A stretch of 60,453 bases of DNA from NCBI GenBank assembly GCA_030431855.1, contig JAUIII010000003.1, positions 1 to 60,453 of the forward strand. Direction: 5' to 3'. Each line of letters opens with the position of its first letter. Positions within the stretch are counted from its first letter, which is position 1. Position numbers and translations under genes: made by a program. The notes under the pieces are model-generated. The model made no database searches. It saw nothing but the letters and a program-made list of their open reading frames with translations, and had not been told where the DNA came from. Shown in pieces: positions 49,868 through 58,180 of the stretch. This stretch comes from a bacterium. Its GTDB lineage: Bacteria > Patescibacteriota > Saccharimonadia > Saccharimonadales > Saccharimonadaceae.

Positions 49868-49905
49868 GTAAAGCCTCGCCAAATGCGGGGCTTTTACTTT
49901 ATTTT
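49868..49905 (+). terminator. intrinsic terminator of mscL
   Basis: GTAAAGCCTCGC (49868-49879) pairs with GCGGGGCTTTTAC (49885-49897) around CAAAT, then TTTATTTT. Confidence 0.9.
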
Positions 49906-49950
49906 GTATAGTAAATGACGTATACTAAAGATATAACAAAAGGAGCGTAC

Positions 49951-50508
49951 ATGAAGGTAGCCGTGATAGTAGGAACGACTCGTGAAGGTCGAGTGACACC
50001 AAAGCTCGCCAAGTGGGTAGAGACACGATTGAAGACAAAACACGATGACGTAGAAGTGCTGGATCTGATAGACTACGACATGCCGCTGCTGCCAGAAGCC
50101 CCGTGGACACCAGAGAGAGAACTGACCGATGGTGCCAAGCAGTGGCTGGATGCGCTAGAACGTGCCGATGCGTATGTGTTTGTGACGGCGGAATATAACC
50201 ATGGCATCCCGGCGGTGCTAAAAAACGCGATAGACTACACGAATGGTCAGCTAAAACGAAAGCCAGTCGGAATCGTGAGCCATGGAGTCGTTAGCGGTGC
50301 GAGGGCTAACGAACAACTGCGGCAAGTACTGGGTGCGAAGGTTGGCTCGGCTGTTTTGCCAGATACCGTGACGTTCTTTGGCAAGGTAGACGGTGGCATA
50401 CACGATGACGGCACGTTGGCACCTGAGACAGAGCAAAACAATGCTAACCTCGACCGTCATATAGATGATTTGTTGTGGTACGGTAATGCCTTGGCCGCGG
50501 CGCGCTAG
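49951..50508 (+). CDS. NAD(P)H-dependent FMN reductase-like flavoprotein
   Basis: The 185-aa flavodoxin-fold protein starts MKVAVIVGTTREGRVTPKLAKW (FMN phosphate loop) and has VFVTAEYNHGIPAVLKNAIDY, the hallmark of the NADPH-dependent FMN reductase (SsuE/YieF-like) family, then PVGIVSHGVVSGARA. It likely reduces flavin, quinones or chromate-like acceptors. ATG 49951 is chosen from AAAGGAG 8 nt upstream. Glutamate dehydrogenase follows but has its own promoter. Confidence 0.92.
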   Translation: MKVAVIVGTTREGRVTPKLAKWVETRLKTKHDDVEVLDLIDYDMPLLPEAPWTPERELTDGAKQWLDALERADAYVFVTAEYNHGIPAVLKNAIDYTNGQLKRKPVGIVSHGVVSGARANEQLRQVLGAKVGSAVLPDTVTFFGKVDGGIHDDGTLAPETEQNNANLDRHIDDLLWYGNALAAAR

Positions 50509-50523
50509 GAGTATACTAGACCT

Positions 50524-51708
50524 ATGAATATGTTAGAAAGTGCCGAGGCGTTGATACGACGCTCGGCAGGGAAATTGGGCTGGAGCGACGATGATGTGGA
50601 CGAACTGCTGACACCACAGCAGGTACATGAATTTGAGATAACAGTCGGTGATATTACGCACCAGGCTTTCCGGGTACAACACAGCAACAAGCGTGGGCCG
50701 TACAAGGGCGGCATACGCTTTCACCCGCATGTAGATAAAGATGAAGTACGTGCACTTGCGACGCTGATGAGCATAAAAGGCGCAGCGGTAGATATCCCTA
50801 TGGGCGGTGGTAAAGGCGGTGTGGCATTTGATCCGCGTGAATTCGATGATTCGCATATAGAAGAAGTTGCCAGAAAATATGTGCGAGCACTACAAGAGCA
50901 TATTGGCCCAGACAAGGACGTGCCAGCACCTGACGTGAATACAGACGGACAAGTGATCGACTGGATGGTCGACGAATACGAGCTGCTGACGGGTGACACA
51001 ACCAAAGCTAGCTTTACCGGTAAAAAGATAGCACACGGCGGCTCTCAGGGCCGCGAGGCTGCAACTGGACGTGGCGGTATGATTGCTCTTCGGGAATACT
51101 GCAAGGCGAATGATATTGAAACGAGAGGTCTGACAGTTGCCGTGCAAGGTGTAGGCAATGTTGGGTTTTATTTTGCACAACTAGCGCAAAAAGAACTGGG
51201 TGTGAAGCTGATTGCTGCGGCAAATTCGAAAGTCACAAAGTACAACTCAGACGGTCTCGACTTTTCTGGTCTAGAGTTTTCACGTACCATTATGGACGAG
51301 CTAACAGGGGAAGAGCGACCGAGTAACGAAATTATTCAGGTAAATGCAGACGTGCTGGTGTTTGCTGCGCTAGGCGATGTGATCGATGCTGAAAATCAAG
51401 GCGATATACAGGCTGACGTCGTGCTAGAGCTAGCGAATGGGCCGGTGGATGACGAAGCCTTGCAACAGCTGGAAGCTCGTGATGTGCATGTGATTCCCGA
51501 TGTGATTGCCAATGCCGGTGGCGTGATAGTGAGCTACCTAGAGTGGCAGCAAAATCGTGCTGGGGAACATTGGAGCGAAGAGAAAGTGAACCAACAACTC
51601 GACGACATTCTAACAAAAGCAATGAACGATGCAGCGCAGCATGCTGCAACCGCAAAAATCTCGCTGAAAGAAGCAGCCTTTTCCCTGGCGCTAGAAAGAT
51701 TAGCATGA
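50524..51708 (+). CDS. gdhA: Glu/Leu/Phe/Val dehydrogenase
   Basis: This enzyme interconverts an amino acid (probably glutamate) and its 2-oxo acid with NAD(P)H and ammonia. The 394-aa protein has PYKGGIRFHPHVD (substrate lysine region), PMGGGKGG, PAPDVNTDG and the Rossmann loop VAVQGVGNVGFYFAQ, then VIANAGGVIVSYLEW. Specificity among Glu, Leu and Phe cannot be fixed by eye. TATACT lies 6 nt before ATG 50524 (leaderless), only 16 bp after the previous stop. msrB overlaps its end by 4 bp. Confidence 0.92.
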   Translation: MNMLESAEALIRRSAGKLGWSDDDVDELLTPQQVHEFEITVGDITHQAFRVQHSNKRGPYKGGIRFHPHVDKDEVRALATLMSIKGAAVDIPMGGGKGGVAFDPREFDDSHIEEVARKYVRALQEHIGPDKDVPAPDVNTDGQVIDWMVDEYELLTGDTTKASFTGKKIAHGGSQGREAATGRGGMIALREYCKANDIETRGLTVAVQGVGNVGFYFAQLAQKELGVKLIAAANSKVTKYNSDGLDFSGLEFSRTIMDELTGEERPSNEIIQVNADVLVFAALGDVIDAENQGDIQADVVLELANGPVDDEALQQLEARDVHVIPDVIANAGGVIVSYLEWQQNRAGEHWSEEKVNQQLDDILTKAMNDAAQHAATAKISLKEAAFSLALERLA

Positions 51709-52106
51709 ATAAAACCGACGACGAATGGAAGAAAGAACTGACAGATGAACAGTACCGTGTGCTGCGTGAGCAAAAAACCGAGCAGCCTGGCACGGGGAAA
51801 TATATTTTGCCGCCAGATGAAGATGGTGTGTATGCATGCGTCGCATGCGGTAATGAGCTTTTTAAAACGAGTGACCAATATGAAAGTACAACGCCTGGGC
51901 TTGTAGGCTGGCCGAGCTTTTCCGACCTAGCGAAAAACGACGCGGTGGAACTACGCGAAGACAACAGCATGTTTATGCACCGCACAGAAGTTGTCTGTGC
52001 TAAATGCGGTGGGCATTTGGGGCATTTATTCGCCGATGATAGCTCGCCAAACGGGCAGCATTACTGTATCAATTCAGTTTGTTTGAATTTTACGCCAAAA
52101 AAATAA
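51705..52106 (+). CDS. msrB: peptide methionine (R)-S-oxide reductase
   Basis: MsrB repairs methionine-R-sulphoxide. The 133-aa protein has two zinc CxxC pairs (CVACG, CAKCGGHLGH), VGWPSFSDL and the catalytic QHYCINSVCLNF, with the nucleophile Cys of YCIN. An extra Cys replaces the usual small residue three positions later (SVC). ATG 51705 overlaps the gdhA TGA (ATGA), so the two are coupled. A hairpin follows the stop. Confidence 0.95.
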   Translation: MNKTDDEWKKELTDEQYRVLREQKTEQPGTGKYILPPDEDGVYACVACGNELFKTSDQYESTTPGLVGWPSFSDLAKNDAVELREDNSMFMHRTEVVCAKCGGHLGHLFADDSSPNGQHYCINSVCLNFTPKK

Positions 52107-52121
52107 ACCTCTGTTGAGGTT
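52106..52121 (+). terminator. short hairpin after msrB
   Basis: AACCTC-TGTT-GAGGTT, starting within the msrB stop codon; no T-run follows. Confidence 0.45.
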
Positions 52122-52127
52122 GCTCGC

Positions 52128-52205
52128 CCGAAGGCGAGACGAGTTGCCCGGAGAGCTCGCCCTGCAGTGGCTGCTCATCGTACTGTTATCTCGTCTCGCC
52201 TTCGG
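52128..52205. terminator. 16-bp perfect inverted repeat between msrB and orphan 4
   Basis: Arms 52128-52143 (CCGAAGGCGAGACGAG) and 52190-52205 are exact reverse complements separated by 46 nt. The left arm can also fold locally (CTCGCC-CGAA-GGCGAG). It may end both converging transcripts, or mark a cassette edge. Confidence 0.6.
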
Positions 52206-52225
52206 TTGCTGAACGCCTGTGAGCG

Positions 52226-52591
52226 TCAGGCCGCGCTGGGAAGCGCGACGTGGGGGTTCAGCTTGTAGCCCGTCTGCCACCGAGTGAAGACCTCCGCGGC
52301 GAACAGCTCACGGAAGGCCTTCTTCAGGACGTCGTAGACCTGGTGGTGCCGGCCGATCTTGCCGTCGGTGTTCTTGACCCACCGCTTCAGCGTCGCCACC
52401 GCGTCGTTGAGACAGGTCGCGGGGATGAAGCCGTTGCCGCGCTTGTGCGTGGCACCGATGATGCGCTGGTGAGCCCGGCGCACCATCTCGCGGAAGGTCG
52501 GCTGCTTCTTGCGAGGCGTCTTGCCGCTCTTCCGACGGTGGGTGAACTTCTCGTCGTTGTAAGGATGGTTGCTCAACGTACGGTTGCTCAA
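52226..52591 (-). CDS. GC-rich orphan gene 4: basic protein (unknown)
   Basis: This 121-aa protein is rich in Lys/Arg and His (EKFTHRRKSGKTPRKKQPTF, RRAHQRIIGATHKRG) and has no signal or membrane segment; RNA or DNA binding is plausible. I recognise no family. TTG 52591 is taken as the start because GGGAG lies 6 nt upstream and no ATG or GTG fits. Codons are strongly G/C-ending, unlike the flanking msrB and orn. The upstream region on the minus strand carries TTGACT and an AT-rich -10 region (52630-52680), so it has its own promoter. Confidence 0.6.
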   Translation of the reverse strand: MSNRTLSNHPYNDEKFTHRRKSGKTPRKKQPTFREMVRRAHQRIIGATHKRGNGFIPATCLNDAVATLKRWVKNTDGKIGRHHQVYDVLKKAFRELFAAEVFTRWQTGYKLNPHVALPSAA

Positions 52592-52714
52592 CGTGTCTCC
52601 CGAAATGCTCCACGTGGCCCGACGGTTGTCGGGTTATCTGTGGTTATTTATAAAATAGTACATAAATACGTCAAAAGTCAAGCATTTTCAGAAAAATGTG
52701 ATATTATTTAGACA

Positions 52715-53248
52715 ATGACAAAACATGCGACGCTACTATGGATTGACCTAGAAATGACGGGGCTCGACCCAAGAGAGGACCGCATACTTGAAGTGGCGGC
52801 AATTGCAACAGATTGGGAATTTAATGAAATTGCTCGCTATGAAGCTGTTACCCGAGTTGACACGGAACTCATGAACCAGCGCATGGTAGGGCAGTTCTGG
52901 GAAACATTTAGCGATGTGCGTGACCAGCTGATGGAACAAAACGAAAATGGTAAAGACGTTTTAGCAGTAGAAGACGAGCTGCTGACATTTGTCGACGAGC
53001 ATTTTGACAGCGAAAAACCAGTGTTACTAGCAGGGAATTCGATACACCAAGATCGCAAGTTTATAGAAAACGAGTGGCCACGGCTAAACGCAAAACTACA
53101 TTATCGTATGCTGGATGTAAGCGCATGGAAAGTGGTATTCGAAGGAAAGTACAAAAAGAAATTTGCCAAGCCCGAAGCGCACCGAGCGATAGAAGACATT
53201 CAGGGCAGTATTGAAGAATTAAAATACTACTTAGCAAAATTGAAATGA
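52715..53248 (+). CDS. orn: oligoribonuclease
   Basis: Orn degrades dinucleotides and short RNAs to mononucleotides. The 177-aa DEDDh exonuclease has WIDLEMTGLD (Asp, Glu), GNSIHQDRKFIENE (third Asp) and AHRAIEDIQGSIEEL (His and last Asp). Length and motifs match canonical Orn. TATTAT lies 7 nt before ATG 52715 (leaderless). The next gene overlaps by 4 bp. Confidence 0.96.
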   Translation: MTKHATLLWIDLEMTGLDPREDRILEVAAIATDWEFNEIARYEAVTRVDTELMNQRMVGQFWETFSDVRDQLMEQNENGKDVLAVEDELLTFVDEHFDSEKPVLLAGNSIHQDRKFIENEWPRLNAKLHYRMLDVSAWKVVFEGKYKKKFAKPEAHRAIEDIQGSIEELKYYLAKLK

Positions 53249-53583
53249 CACATAAAGAGCTAGAAGACCATTTATTGAGTTTTTCGAACACGTGGCTAGA
53301 CTTTCCGTTTGGCGAAGGCACAAGCGTGTACAAGGTTGGCAATAAAGAAACAGGCGAGGGCAAGCTGTTTGCAATCGTTGCCGACGGCAGCAAGCCGCTG
53401 CGAGTCAGTTTGAAGTGTGACCCACAGCTGGCTGAGAATTTACGCGAAAAATACGAGAGTGTGCAGCCAGGCTACCATTTGAATAAAAAACACTGGAACA
53501 CCATTATATGTACGGGCCAGCTGAGCGACGATGATATAAAAGACCTGGCACGCCTCAGCTATGATTTGGTCGCAAGCAACTAG
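53245..53583 (+). CDS. MmcQ/YjbR-family protein
   Basis: The 112-aa protein has the MmcQ/YjbR pattern: FPFGEGTSVYKVG, KLFAIVADGSKPLRVSLKCDP and YHLNKKHWNTIIC, a double-wing fold thought to bind DNA or ligands. Its role is not established. The ATG overlaps the orn stop (ATGA), and it overlaps the convergent gene by 4 bp at its end. Confidence 0.88.
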   Translation: MTHKELEDHLLSFSNTWLDFPFGEGTSVYKVGNKETGEGKLFAIVADGSKPLRVSLKCDPQLAENLREKYESVQPGYHLNKKHWNTIICTGQLSDDDIKDLARLSYDLVASN

Positions 53584-54215
53584 TCGGCGTTGTAGCTACT
53601 GAAATCTTTCACAAACGGCGCAAGATTTTCATCTGCCGATACAAGAAAGTCATGAACGGTTTGGTTCTTTGTTTGCTGGTACAAGCCACTCATTTCAGTA
53701 CGAACAGTTTTAAGGTAATAGGTCATCTCGCGCGCGTAAGCACGGTCGAATATGCCATTGAGCCGAGCGTCTTCTAGTTTGCTTTTTACATCGTTTACCT
53801 GAGAATTTACTTCTACAACCAGTTTATTTTTCTCATCAGTGGTGGCGCCAATAGCGCTCACCGCATCGGTACTATCGCGGTTGATATTTGCCAGTACCAA
53901 CGAGAGGCTACTGTTGAGCGTGCGTAACTCGGAGCCTTGAATATTTTCGGTAGCATCGGTGGTAATATCTTGGAGCGCACTAAGCTCCACGGCAAGCGTA
54001 GACATGGTGTCTTTACCAGATGCTCCGCTGCTACTTGCCGCCAGCAGTAGCACGACAGAAATCGCAACAATCACTACGCCAATAATTGCTGCCCATAACA
54101 CAAGCGGGTTGAGCGTTTTTTGTTGCGCAGGCGCTGCTATTTGATTTAGGTAATCAAGTGAAGGGTTGGGCGTTGGCTGCGGCTGCGGTTGTGGCTGCTG
54201 GTATTCTGGTTGCAT
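53580..54215 (-). CDS. single-pass membrane protein with Gln/Pro-rich N-terminus (unknown)
   Basis: The 211-aa protein has a Gln/Pro-rich cytosolic start (MQPEYQQPQPQPQP), a TM helix (LVLWAAIIGVVIVAISVVLLLAA) and an extracytoplasmic helical domain with Asn/Ser-rich segments. No family recognised. TTAACT lies 7 nt before the ATG on the minus strand, consistent with a leaderless start but a weak box. Confidence 0.7.
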   Translation of the reverse strand: MQPEYQQPQPQPQPTPNPSLDYLNQIAAPAQQKTLNPLVLWAAIIGVVIVAISVVLLLAASSSGASGKDTMSTLAVELSALQDITTDATENIQGSELRTLNSSLSLVLANINRDSTDAVSAIGATTDEKNKLVVEVNSQVNDVKSKLEDARLNGIFDRAYAREMTYYLKTVRTEMSGLYQQTKNQTVHDFLVSADENLAPFVKDFSSYNAD

Positions 54216-54269
54216 ATGTACTAGTTAAGCATAAACGATTACAGAGGTAAATAGTGGTACAATGATAGC

Positions 54270-55997
54270 ATGCAAGACGCGAAAGAAGAGGTGCGTGCAC
54301 GTCTGAATATTGAAGACGTTGTTGGCGAGTATGTGCAGTTGAAGCGCGCAGGGCGGAACTTTAAGGGTTTAAGCCCATTTACGAGCGAAAAGACACCTAG
54401 TTTCGTTGTAAGCCCAGATAAACACATTTGGCATGACTTTAGCAGCGGCAAAGGCGGCGATATTTTTAGTTTTGTGATGGAAGTTGAAGGCCTAGACTTT
54501 CGAGCAGCCCTAGAGCAACTCGCGCGAAAAGCTGGGGTTGATTTGAGTATGTACGACAGTAAAGGTTCGGGCGAGATTGCGAAGAAGAAAAAGCGACTAC
54601 TTGAGGCAAATGAACTCGCAGCGAAATACTATCAGCAGAGTTTGTTGAAAAACCAGCACGCGTTAGAATATGTGTTTAAAACTCGCGGCTTCTCGAAAGG
54701 AATTGTACAAGATTTCCGCCTGGGCTATGCGCCAGATGATGGTGAAGTGCTGACGCGGATACTGCTAAATAAAGGCTTTAATAAAAAAGAACTGTCTGAT
54801 GCTGGTCTGACGAATCGTTATGGAAGTGACTTGTTTCGTGGCCGCATGACCGTACCGTTGATGGATCCGAGCGGGCAAGTGATTGGCTTTACGGGTCGTA
54901 TTTTAGTAGATGATCCGAAAGCGCCGAAATATCTGAATACACCACAGACCTTACTCTACGATAAATCACGTCATGTGTTTGGGTTGAGCCAGGCGAAGGA
55001 AGCTATTCGCAAAAATGATGCCAGCGTGATAGTTGAGGGAAATCTTGATGTCGTGAGCAGCCACCAAGCCGGCGTGAAAAATGTCGTGGCATCTGCTGGC
55101 ACCGCTATGACCGAGTATCACTTGAAGGCATTGAGTCGCCTCAGCCACAATGTACGGTTGAGTTTCGACAGCGATAAGGCAGGGCTGGCTGCGACCGAAC
55201 GAGCCATTCCGATCGCGGCGAGAACAGACGTGGAGCTTTCGATTATTCGCTTACCAGAAGGTGTAAAAGATCCAGATGAGCTGATACAAAAAGACGCGAG
55301 TGCATGGCAAAAGGCGACTCAATCAGCAGAACCAGTAGTGGACTGGGTGCTGGAGGAATTTTCAAAGCGTGAAAATCTATCGAGTGCTGCGGGGAAGCGA
55401 CGGTTTACTACCGAGAGCTTGCGAATCGTACGCATGCTACGCGACAGCGTAGAGCGAGAACATTACGTGAAACAGATAGCGGTGTTAACAGATAGCTCCG
55501 AAGCCGCAGTGCAAGCAAAATTAACCGAAGAAACAACCACGACAACCGAGCCACGAAAGGTAGTCAAAGCAGAAGAATCAGAACACGATACGCGCTACGC
55601 CTATCAAGATGATGTACTTGCCGCTTTATGGGCGAATTCAGCGCAGCGATTTCAGCTAGCAAACTACAGCAGCGACATGTTTATTGGCGAACATCGGCAG
55701 TACCTAGCGACAGTACTGGCGAAATCAAACGCTGAACTTACTGCAACAGAGTTGCAACCAGTGGCGACCTATGTCAAAATAGTAGAACTAAGGGCCGAGA
55801 CCAGATACGATGGCTGGAGTGACGAAGATGTGTCACAAGAAATAGCCAAACTGCTCCGCCAAACGGAAGTTGAACACAAGAAACAAACCAAACATGAATT
55901 GATACAGCGGCTGCGCGAGGCCGAGACTGTCGGTGATGACGCACAGGCAGATGAACTACGCGAACAACTTTCTAAACTAATCAAGGAGGCTGCCTAG
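54270..55997 (+). CDS. dnaG: DNA primase with degenerate zinc-binding domain
   Basis: DnaG makes RNA primers for replication. The 575-aa protein keeps the CHC2-fold sequence ([34 protein letters not shown]) but the four zinc ligands are replaced by S35, T38, D56 and S59 (normally C, H, C, C). The TOPRIM domain is intact: [10 protein letters not shown] and [12 protein letters not shown] (acidic residues), with the DnaG core around LGYAPDDGE and [11 protein letters not shown]. The C-terminal helical (DnaB-binding) region is present. TACAAT lies 6 nt before ATG 54270 (leaderless). rpoD overlaps its end. Confidence 0.95.
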   Translation: MQDAKEEVRARLNIEDVVGEYVQLKRAGRNFKGLSPFTSEKTPSFVVSPDKHIWHDFSSGKGGDIFSFVMEVEGLDFRAALEQLARKAGVDLSMYDSKGSGEIAKKKKRLLEANELAAKYYQQSLLKNQHALEYVFKTRGFSKGIVQDFRLGYAPDDGEVLTRILLNKGFNKKELSDAGLTNRYGSDLFRGRMTVPLMDPSGQVIGFTGRILVDDPKAPKYLNTPQTLLYDKSRHVFGLSQAKEAIRKNDASVIVEGNLDVVSSHQAGVKNVVASAGTAMTEYHLKALSRLSHNVRLSFDSDKAGLAATERAIPIAARTDVELSIIRLPEGVKDPDELIQKDASAWQKATQSAEPVVDWVLEEFSKRENLSSAAGKRRFTTESLRIVRMLRDSVEREHYVKQIAVLTDSSEAAVQAKLTEETTTTTEPRKVVKAEESEHDTRYAYQDDVLAALWANSAQRFQLANYSSDMFIGEHRQYLATVLAKSNAELTATELQPVATYVKIVELRAETRYDGWSDEDVSQEIAKLLRQTEVEHKKQTKHELIQRLREAETVGDDAQADELREQLSKLIKEAA

Positions 55998-57100
55998 TGG
56001 GCAACAGTGATGACGATGTAAAACAACAACTTTCAGGCGACGAAGAGGAAGTTGACCTGCTGGATGTGGTGGATGAACCAGACGAAGAAGATCTGGAAGA
56101 TGAAGTAGAAGACGACGAAGATACGCTGAATAGTAATCAGTATTTCGATGATGTTTCAGACGACTCGGTGCGTTTGTATTTGCGTGAGATTGGTAAAATT
56201 CCTCTGCTGAACGCAGAAGAAGAACTCGAGCTTGCTCAGCAGATCGTGGCAAATCACGAGGAACTAGCTGAAGTGCAAGAAAAAATTGCCAAGCTTGACG
56301 CTGAAGATTCGATGACCGAGAAACATAAAGCGGACCGTGCAAAGCTAGTGACAAAAGCGGCTAAACTGAGCAAACCGAAAGACAAAATGGCCGAAGCGAA
56401 CATGCGTTTGGTGGTGAGTATCGCAAAACGTTACAGTGGTCGAGGGCTTGATTTTCTTGATTTGATTCAGGAAGGTAACACTGGTTTACTGCGTGCGGTA
56501 GAAAAGTTTGACCCAGATAAAGGCTTTAAATTTAGTACCTACGCTACCTGGTGGATTCGCCAGGCGATCACCCGTGCGATTGCTGATCAGGCTAGGGTAA
56601 TTCGTATTCCGGTGCACATGGTGGAAACCATTAATAAACTACTGCGTACACAGCGCCGAATGACGCAAGAGCTGAATCGTGAGCCAAGTATTGAAGAACT
56701 TGCCAAAGAGCTTGAGATGGAACCTGAAAAGGTGGAGTATGTGATCAAGATTAAACAGGATATTCAAAGTTTGGATGCCGGTGTTGGTCGCGATGGCGAA
56801 GACGAAGATAGCGTGCTACAAGATTTCATTGAAGATGAAGACAGCATTACCCCAGAAGAATCTGCCACCACGCAGCTACTGAAAGAGCAAGTGCAAGACG
56901 TGCTTTCGACACTTTCTGACCGTGAACAAAAAATTATTCGAATGCGCTTTGGCCTGGATAATGGGAAAAGCCACACGCTTGAAGAGGTGGGGCAGGAATT
57001 TGCCGTGACTCGCGAACGTATTCGCCAGATTGAAGCAAAGGCACTCGCAAAACTTCGTAAGCACAAAGACTCAAAGAAGCTACACGAGTATCTAAAATAA
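55997..57100 (+). CDS. rpoD: RNA polymerase sigma-70 factor (housekeeping)
   Basis: RpoD directs RNA polymerase to the -10/-35 promoters seen in the window. The 367-aa protein has an acidic N-terminus of about 50 residues, region 1.2 ([17 protein letters not shown]), region 2 ([47 protein letters not shown]), region 3 and region 4 ([25 protein letters not shown]). It lacks the long region 1.1 of E. coli RpoD. The start is GTG 55997, overlapping the dnaG TAG, with AAGGAGG upstream. The next gene overlaps by one base (TAATG). Confidence 0.98.
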   Translation: MGNSDDDVKQQLSGDEEEVDLLDVVDEPDEEDLEDEVEDDEDTLNSNQYFDDVSDDSVRLYLREIGKIPLLNAEEELELAQQIVANHEELAEVQEKIAKLDAEDSMTEKHKADRAKLVTKAAKLSKPKDKMAEANMRLVVSIAKRYSGRGLDFLDLIQEGNTGLLRAVEKFDPDKGFKFSTYATWWIRQAITRAIADQARVIRIPVHMVETINKLLRTQRRMTQELNREPSIEELAKELEMEPEKVEYVIKIKQDIQSLDAGVGRDGEDEDSVLQDFIEDEDSITPEESATTQLLKEQVQDVLSTLSDREQKIIRMRFGLDNGKSHTLEEVGQEFAVTRERIRQIEAKALAKLRKHKDSKKLHEYLK

Positions 57101-57681
57101 TGAAGTTGCCGCGAATTATAGGAGTTGCGGGTACGAATGGTTCGGGTAAGGACACGCTTGGCGAGCTACTCTCCGAAGAGGCTGGCTATACGGATGTTAG
57201 TCTGAGTGATATCCTACGCGGTATCCTAGACGAACAGGGTTTGCCGCACACACGGGAAAACTTAAGTGCCACCAGCAAAGCCATACGCGAGGCTGAGGGC
57301 GATGGTGCGATGGTGCGTCGTGTTGTGGCCGAGCATGGCTACGACACAGGTCTTTGTATTACGAGTATTCGTACGGGTGGAGAAGTGGACGAGCTACATA
57401 GGGCAGGCGGCATATTAGTATGGATTGATGCTGACGAAAAGGTTCGCTATGATCGAATCGTATCAGCGAAACGCGGTCGAAATGAAGATACGGTAACATT
57501 CGAAGAGTTTCAGCGGCAGCAACGAGCAGAAATGACTCCGTCGGTGCAAGGTGGTGGCTTAAACATGGGCGCTGTACTTGAAAAAGCAGACGTGCTACTA
57601 GAGAATGAGTTTAAATCATTGGATGCATACAAGCAGTATCTGCGCGACTACTTTGAAATTAGCTCGTTGAGCTCAGAATAG
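57100..57681 (+). CDS. P-loop kinase (nucleotide/dephospho-CoA-kinase-like)
   Basis: The 193-aa protein has a Walker A GVAGTNGSGKDTLGELL, an acidic Walker B-like ILVWIDADE, and lid-type basic residues (SAKRGRNEDTV), as in NMP/dephospho-CoA kinases and AAA_18 proteins. The exact substrate cannot be assigned. ATG 57100 shares a base with the rpoD stop, so it is co-transcribed with dnaG-rpoD. It ends 34 bp inside a convergent gene coding a degenerate P-loop protein of similar layout. Confidence 0.75.
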   Translation: MKLPRIIGVAGTNGSGKDTLGELLSEEAGYTDVSLSDILRGILDEQGLPHTRENLSATSKAIREAEGDGAMVRRVVAEHGYDTGLCITSIRTGGEVDELHRAGGILVWIDADEKVRYDRIVSAKRGRNEDTVTFEEFQRQQRAEMTPSVQGGGLNMGAVLEKADVLLENEFKSLDAYKQYLRDYFEISSLSSE

Positions 57682-58085
57682 AACTTGTCGAGATTCTCAT
57701 CGTTCACGATGTATTCATCGGCAGTTGCGATAAGCGCGGCTACATTTGTATTTTCTAGTACGTTATTATCTAGCTCAATGATATTGTCGTTACCTCTAGT
57801 TTGACGTGTGTGTTTTGACGCAAGAACAGCGACCAATCGTACTGTGCCTGGGTGCTCATGTTTGAGACTTCGCAAGGTTTCTGTATCCGTAAGATTACCA
57901 ATGACAATACAATGCTGACCCGCATGAAGCAAGTTAGTTGCTTCGCGGACAACTTCTGCGGGTAGCGTGTTTTCTGTAGAAATCTTTGGAATGCCCTTGC
58001 CTGTCAGGTGTTCAACAGCTGCCTGGACTCCGCTATTTGGCATACCTACGAGCGCGAGGATCATTGCATGGGATTTTTCAGCCAT
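57648..58085 (-). CDS. degenerate P-loop protein (kinase-like fold)
   Basis: The 145-aa protein looks like a small kinase: [20 protein letters not shown], a switch-like [31 protein letters not shown] and [16 protein letters not shown]. The P-loop lacks the Lys and Ser/Thr ([10 protein letters not shown] instead of G-x4-GK-[ST]), so nucleotide hydrolysis is doubtful. It may bind but not turn over nucleotides. ATG 58085 is supported by TATACT 7 nt upstream on the minus strand (leaderless). The end overlaps the neighbouring kinase gene by 34 bp. Confidence 0.6.
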   Translation of the reverse strand: MAEKSHAMILALVGMPNSGVQAAVEHLTGKGIPKISTENTLPAEVVREATNLLHAGQHCIVIGNLTDTETLRSLKHEHPGTVRLVAVLASKHTRQTRGNDNIIELDNNVLENTNVAALIATADEYIVNDENLDKFYSELNELISK

Positions 58086-58180
58086 GCAGCATAGTATATC
58101 ATGGCATTAAACCTATTTACGTTCATAAGCATATACAGTACAGTGGTAAGCATATCCTATTTGTAAGGAGGGAAACAGAA

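Noticed and set aside
52250-52711. Plus-strand open frame opposite orphan 4
   Set aside because: A shadow of a GC-rich gene. The plus-strand frame runs into the orn promoter and has a low-complexity VVxxG composition without a ribosome site.
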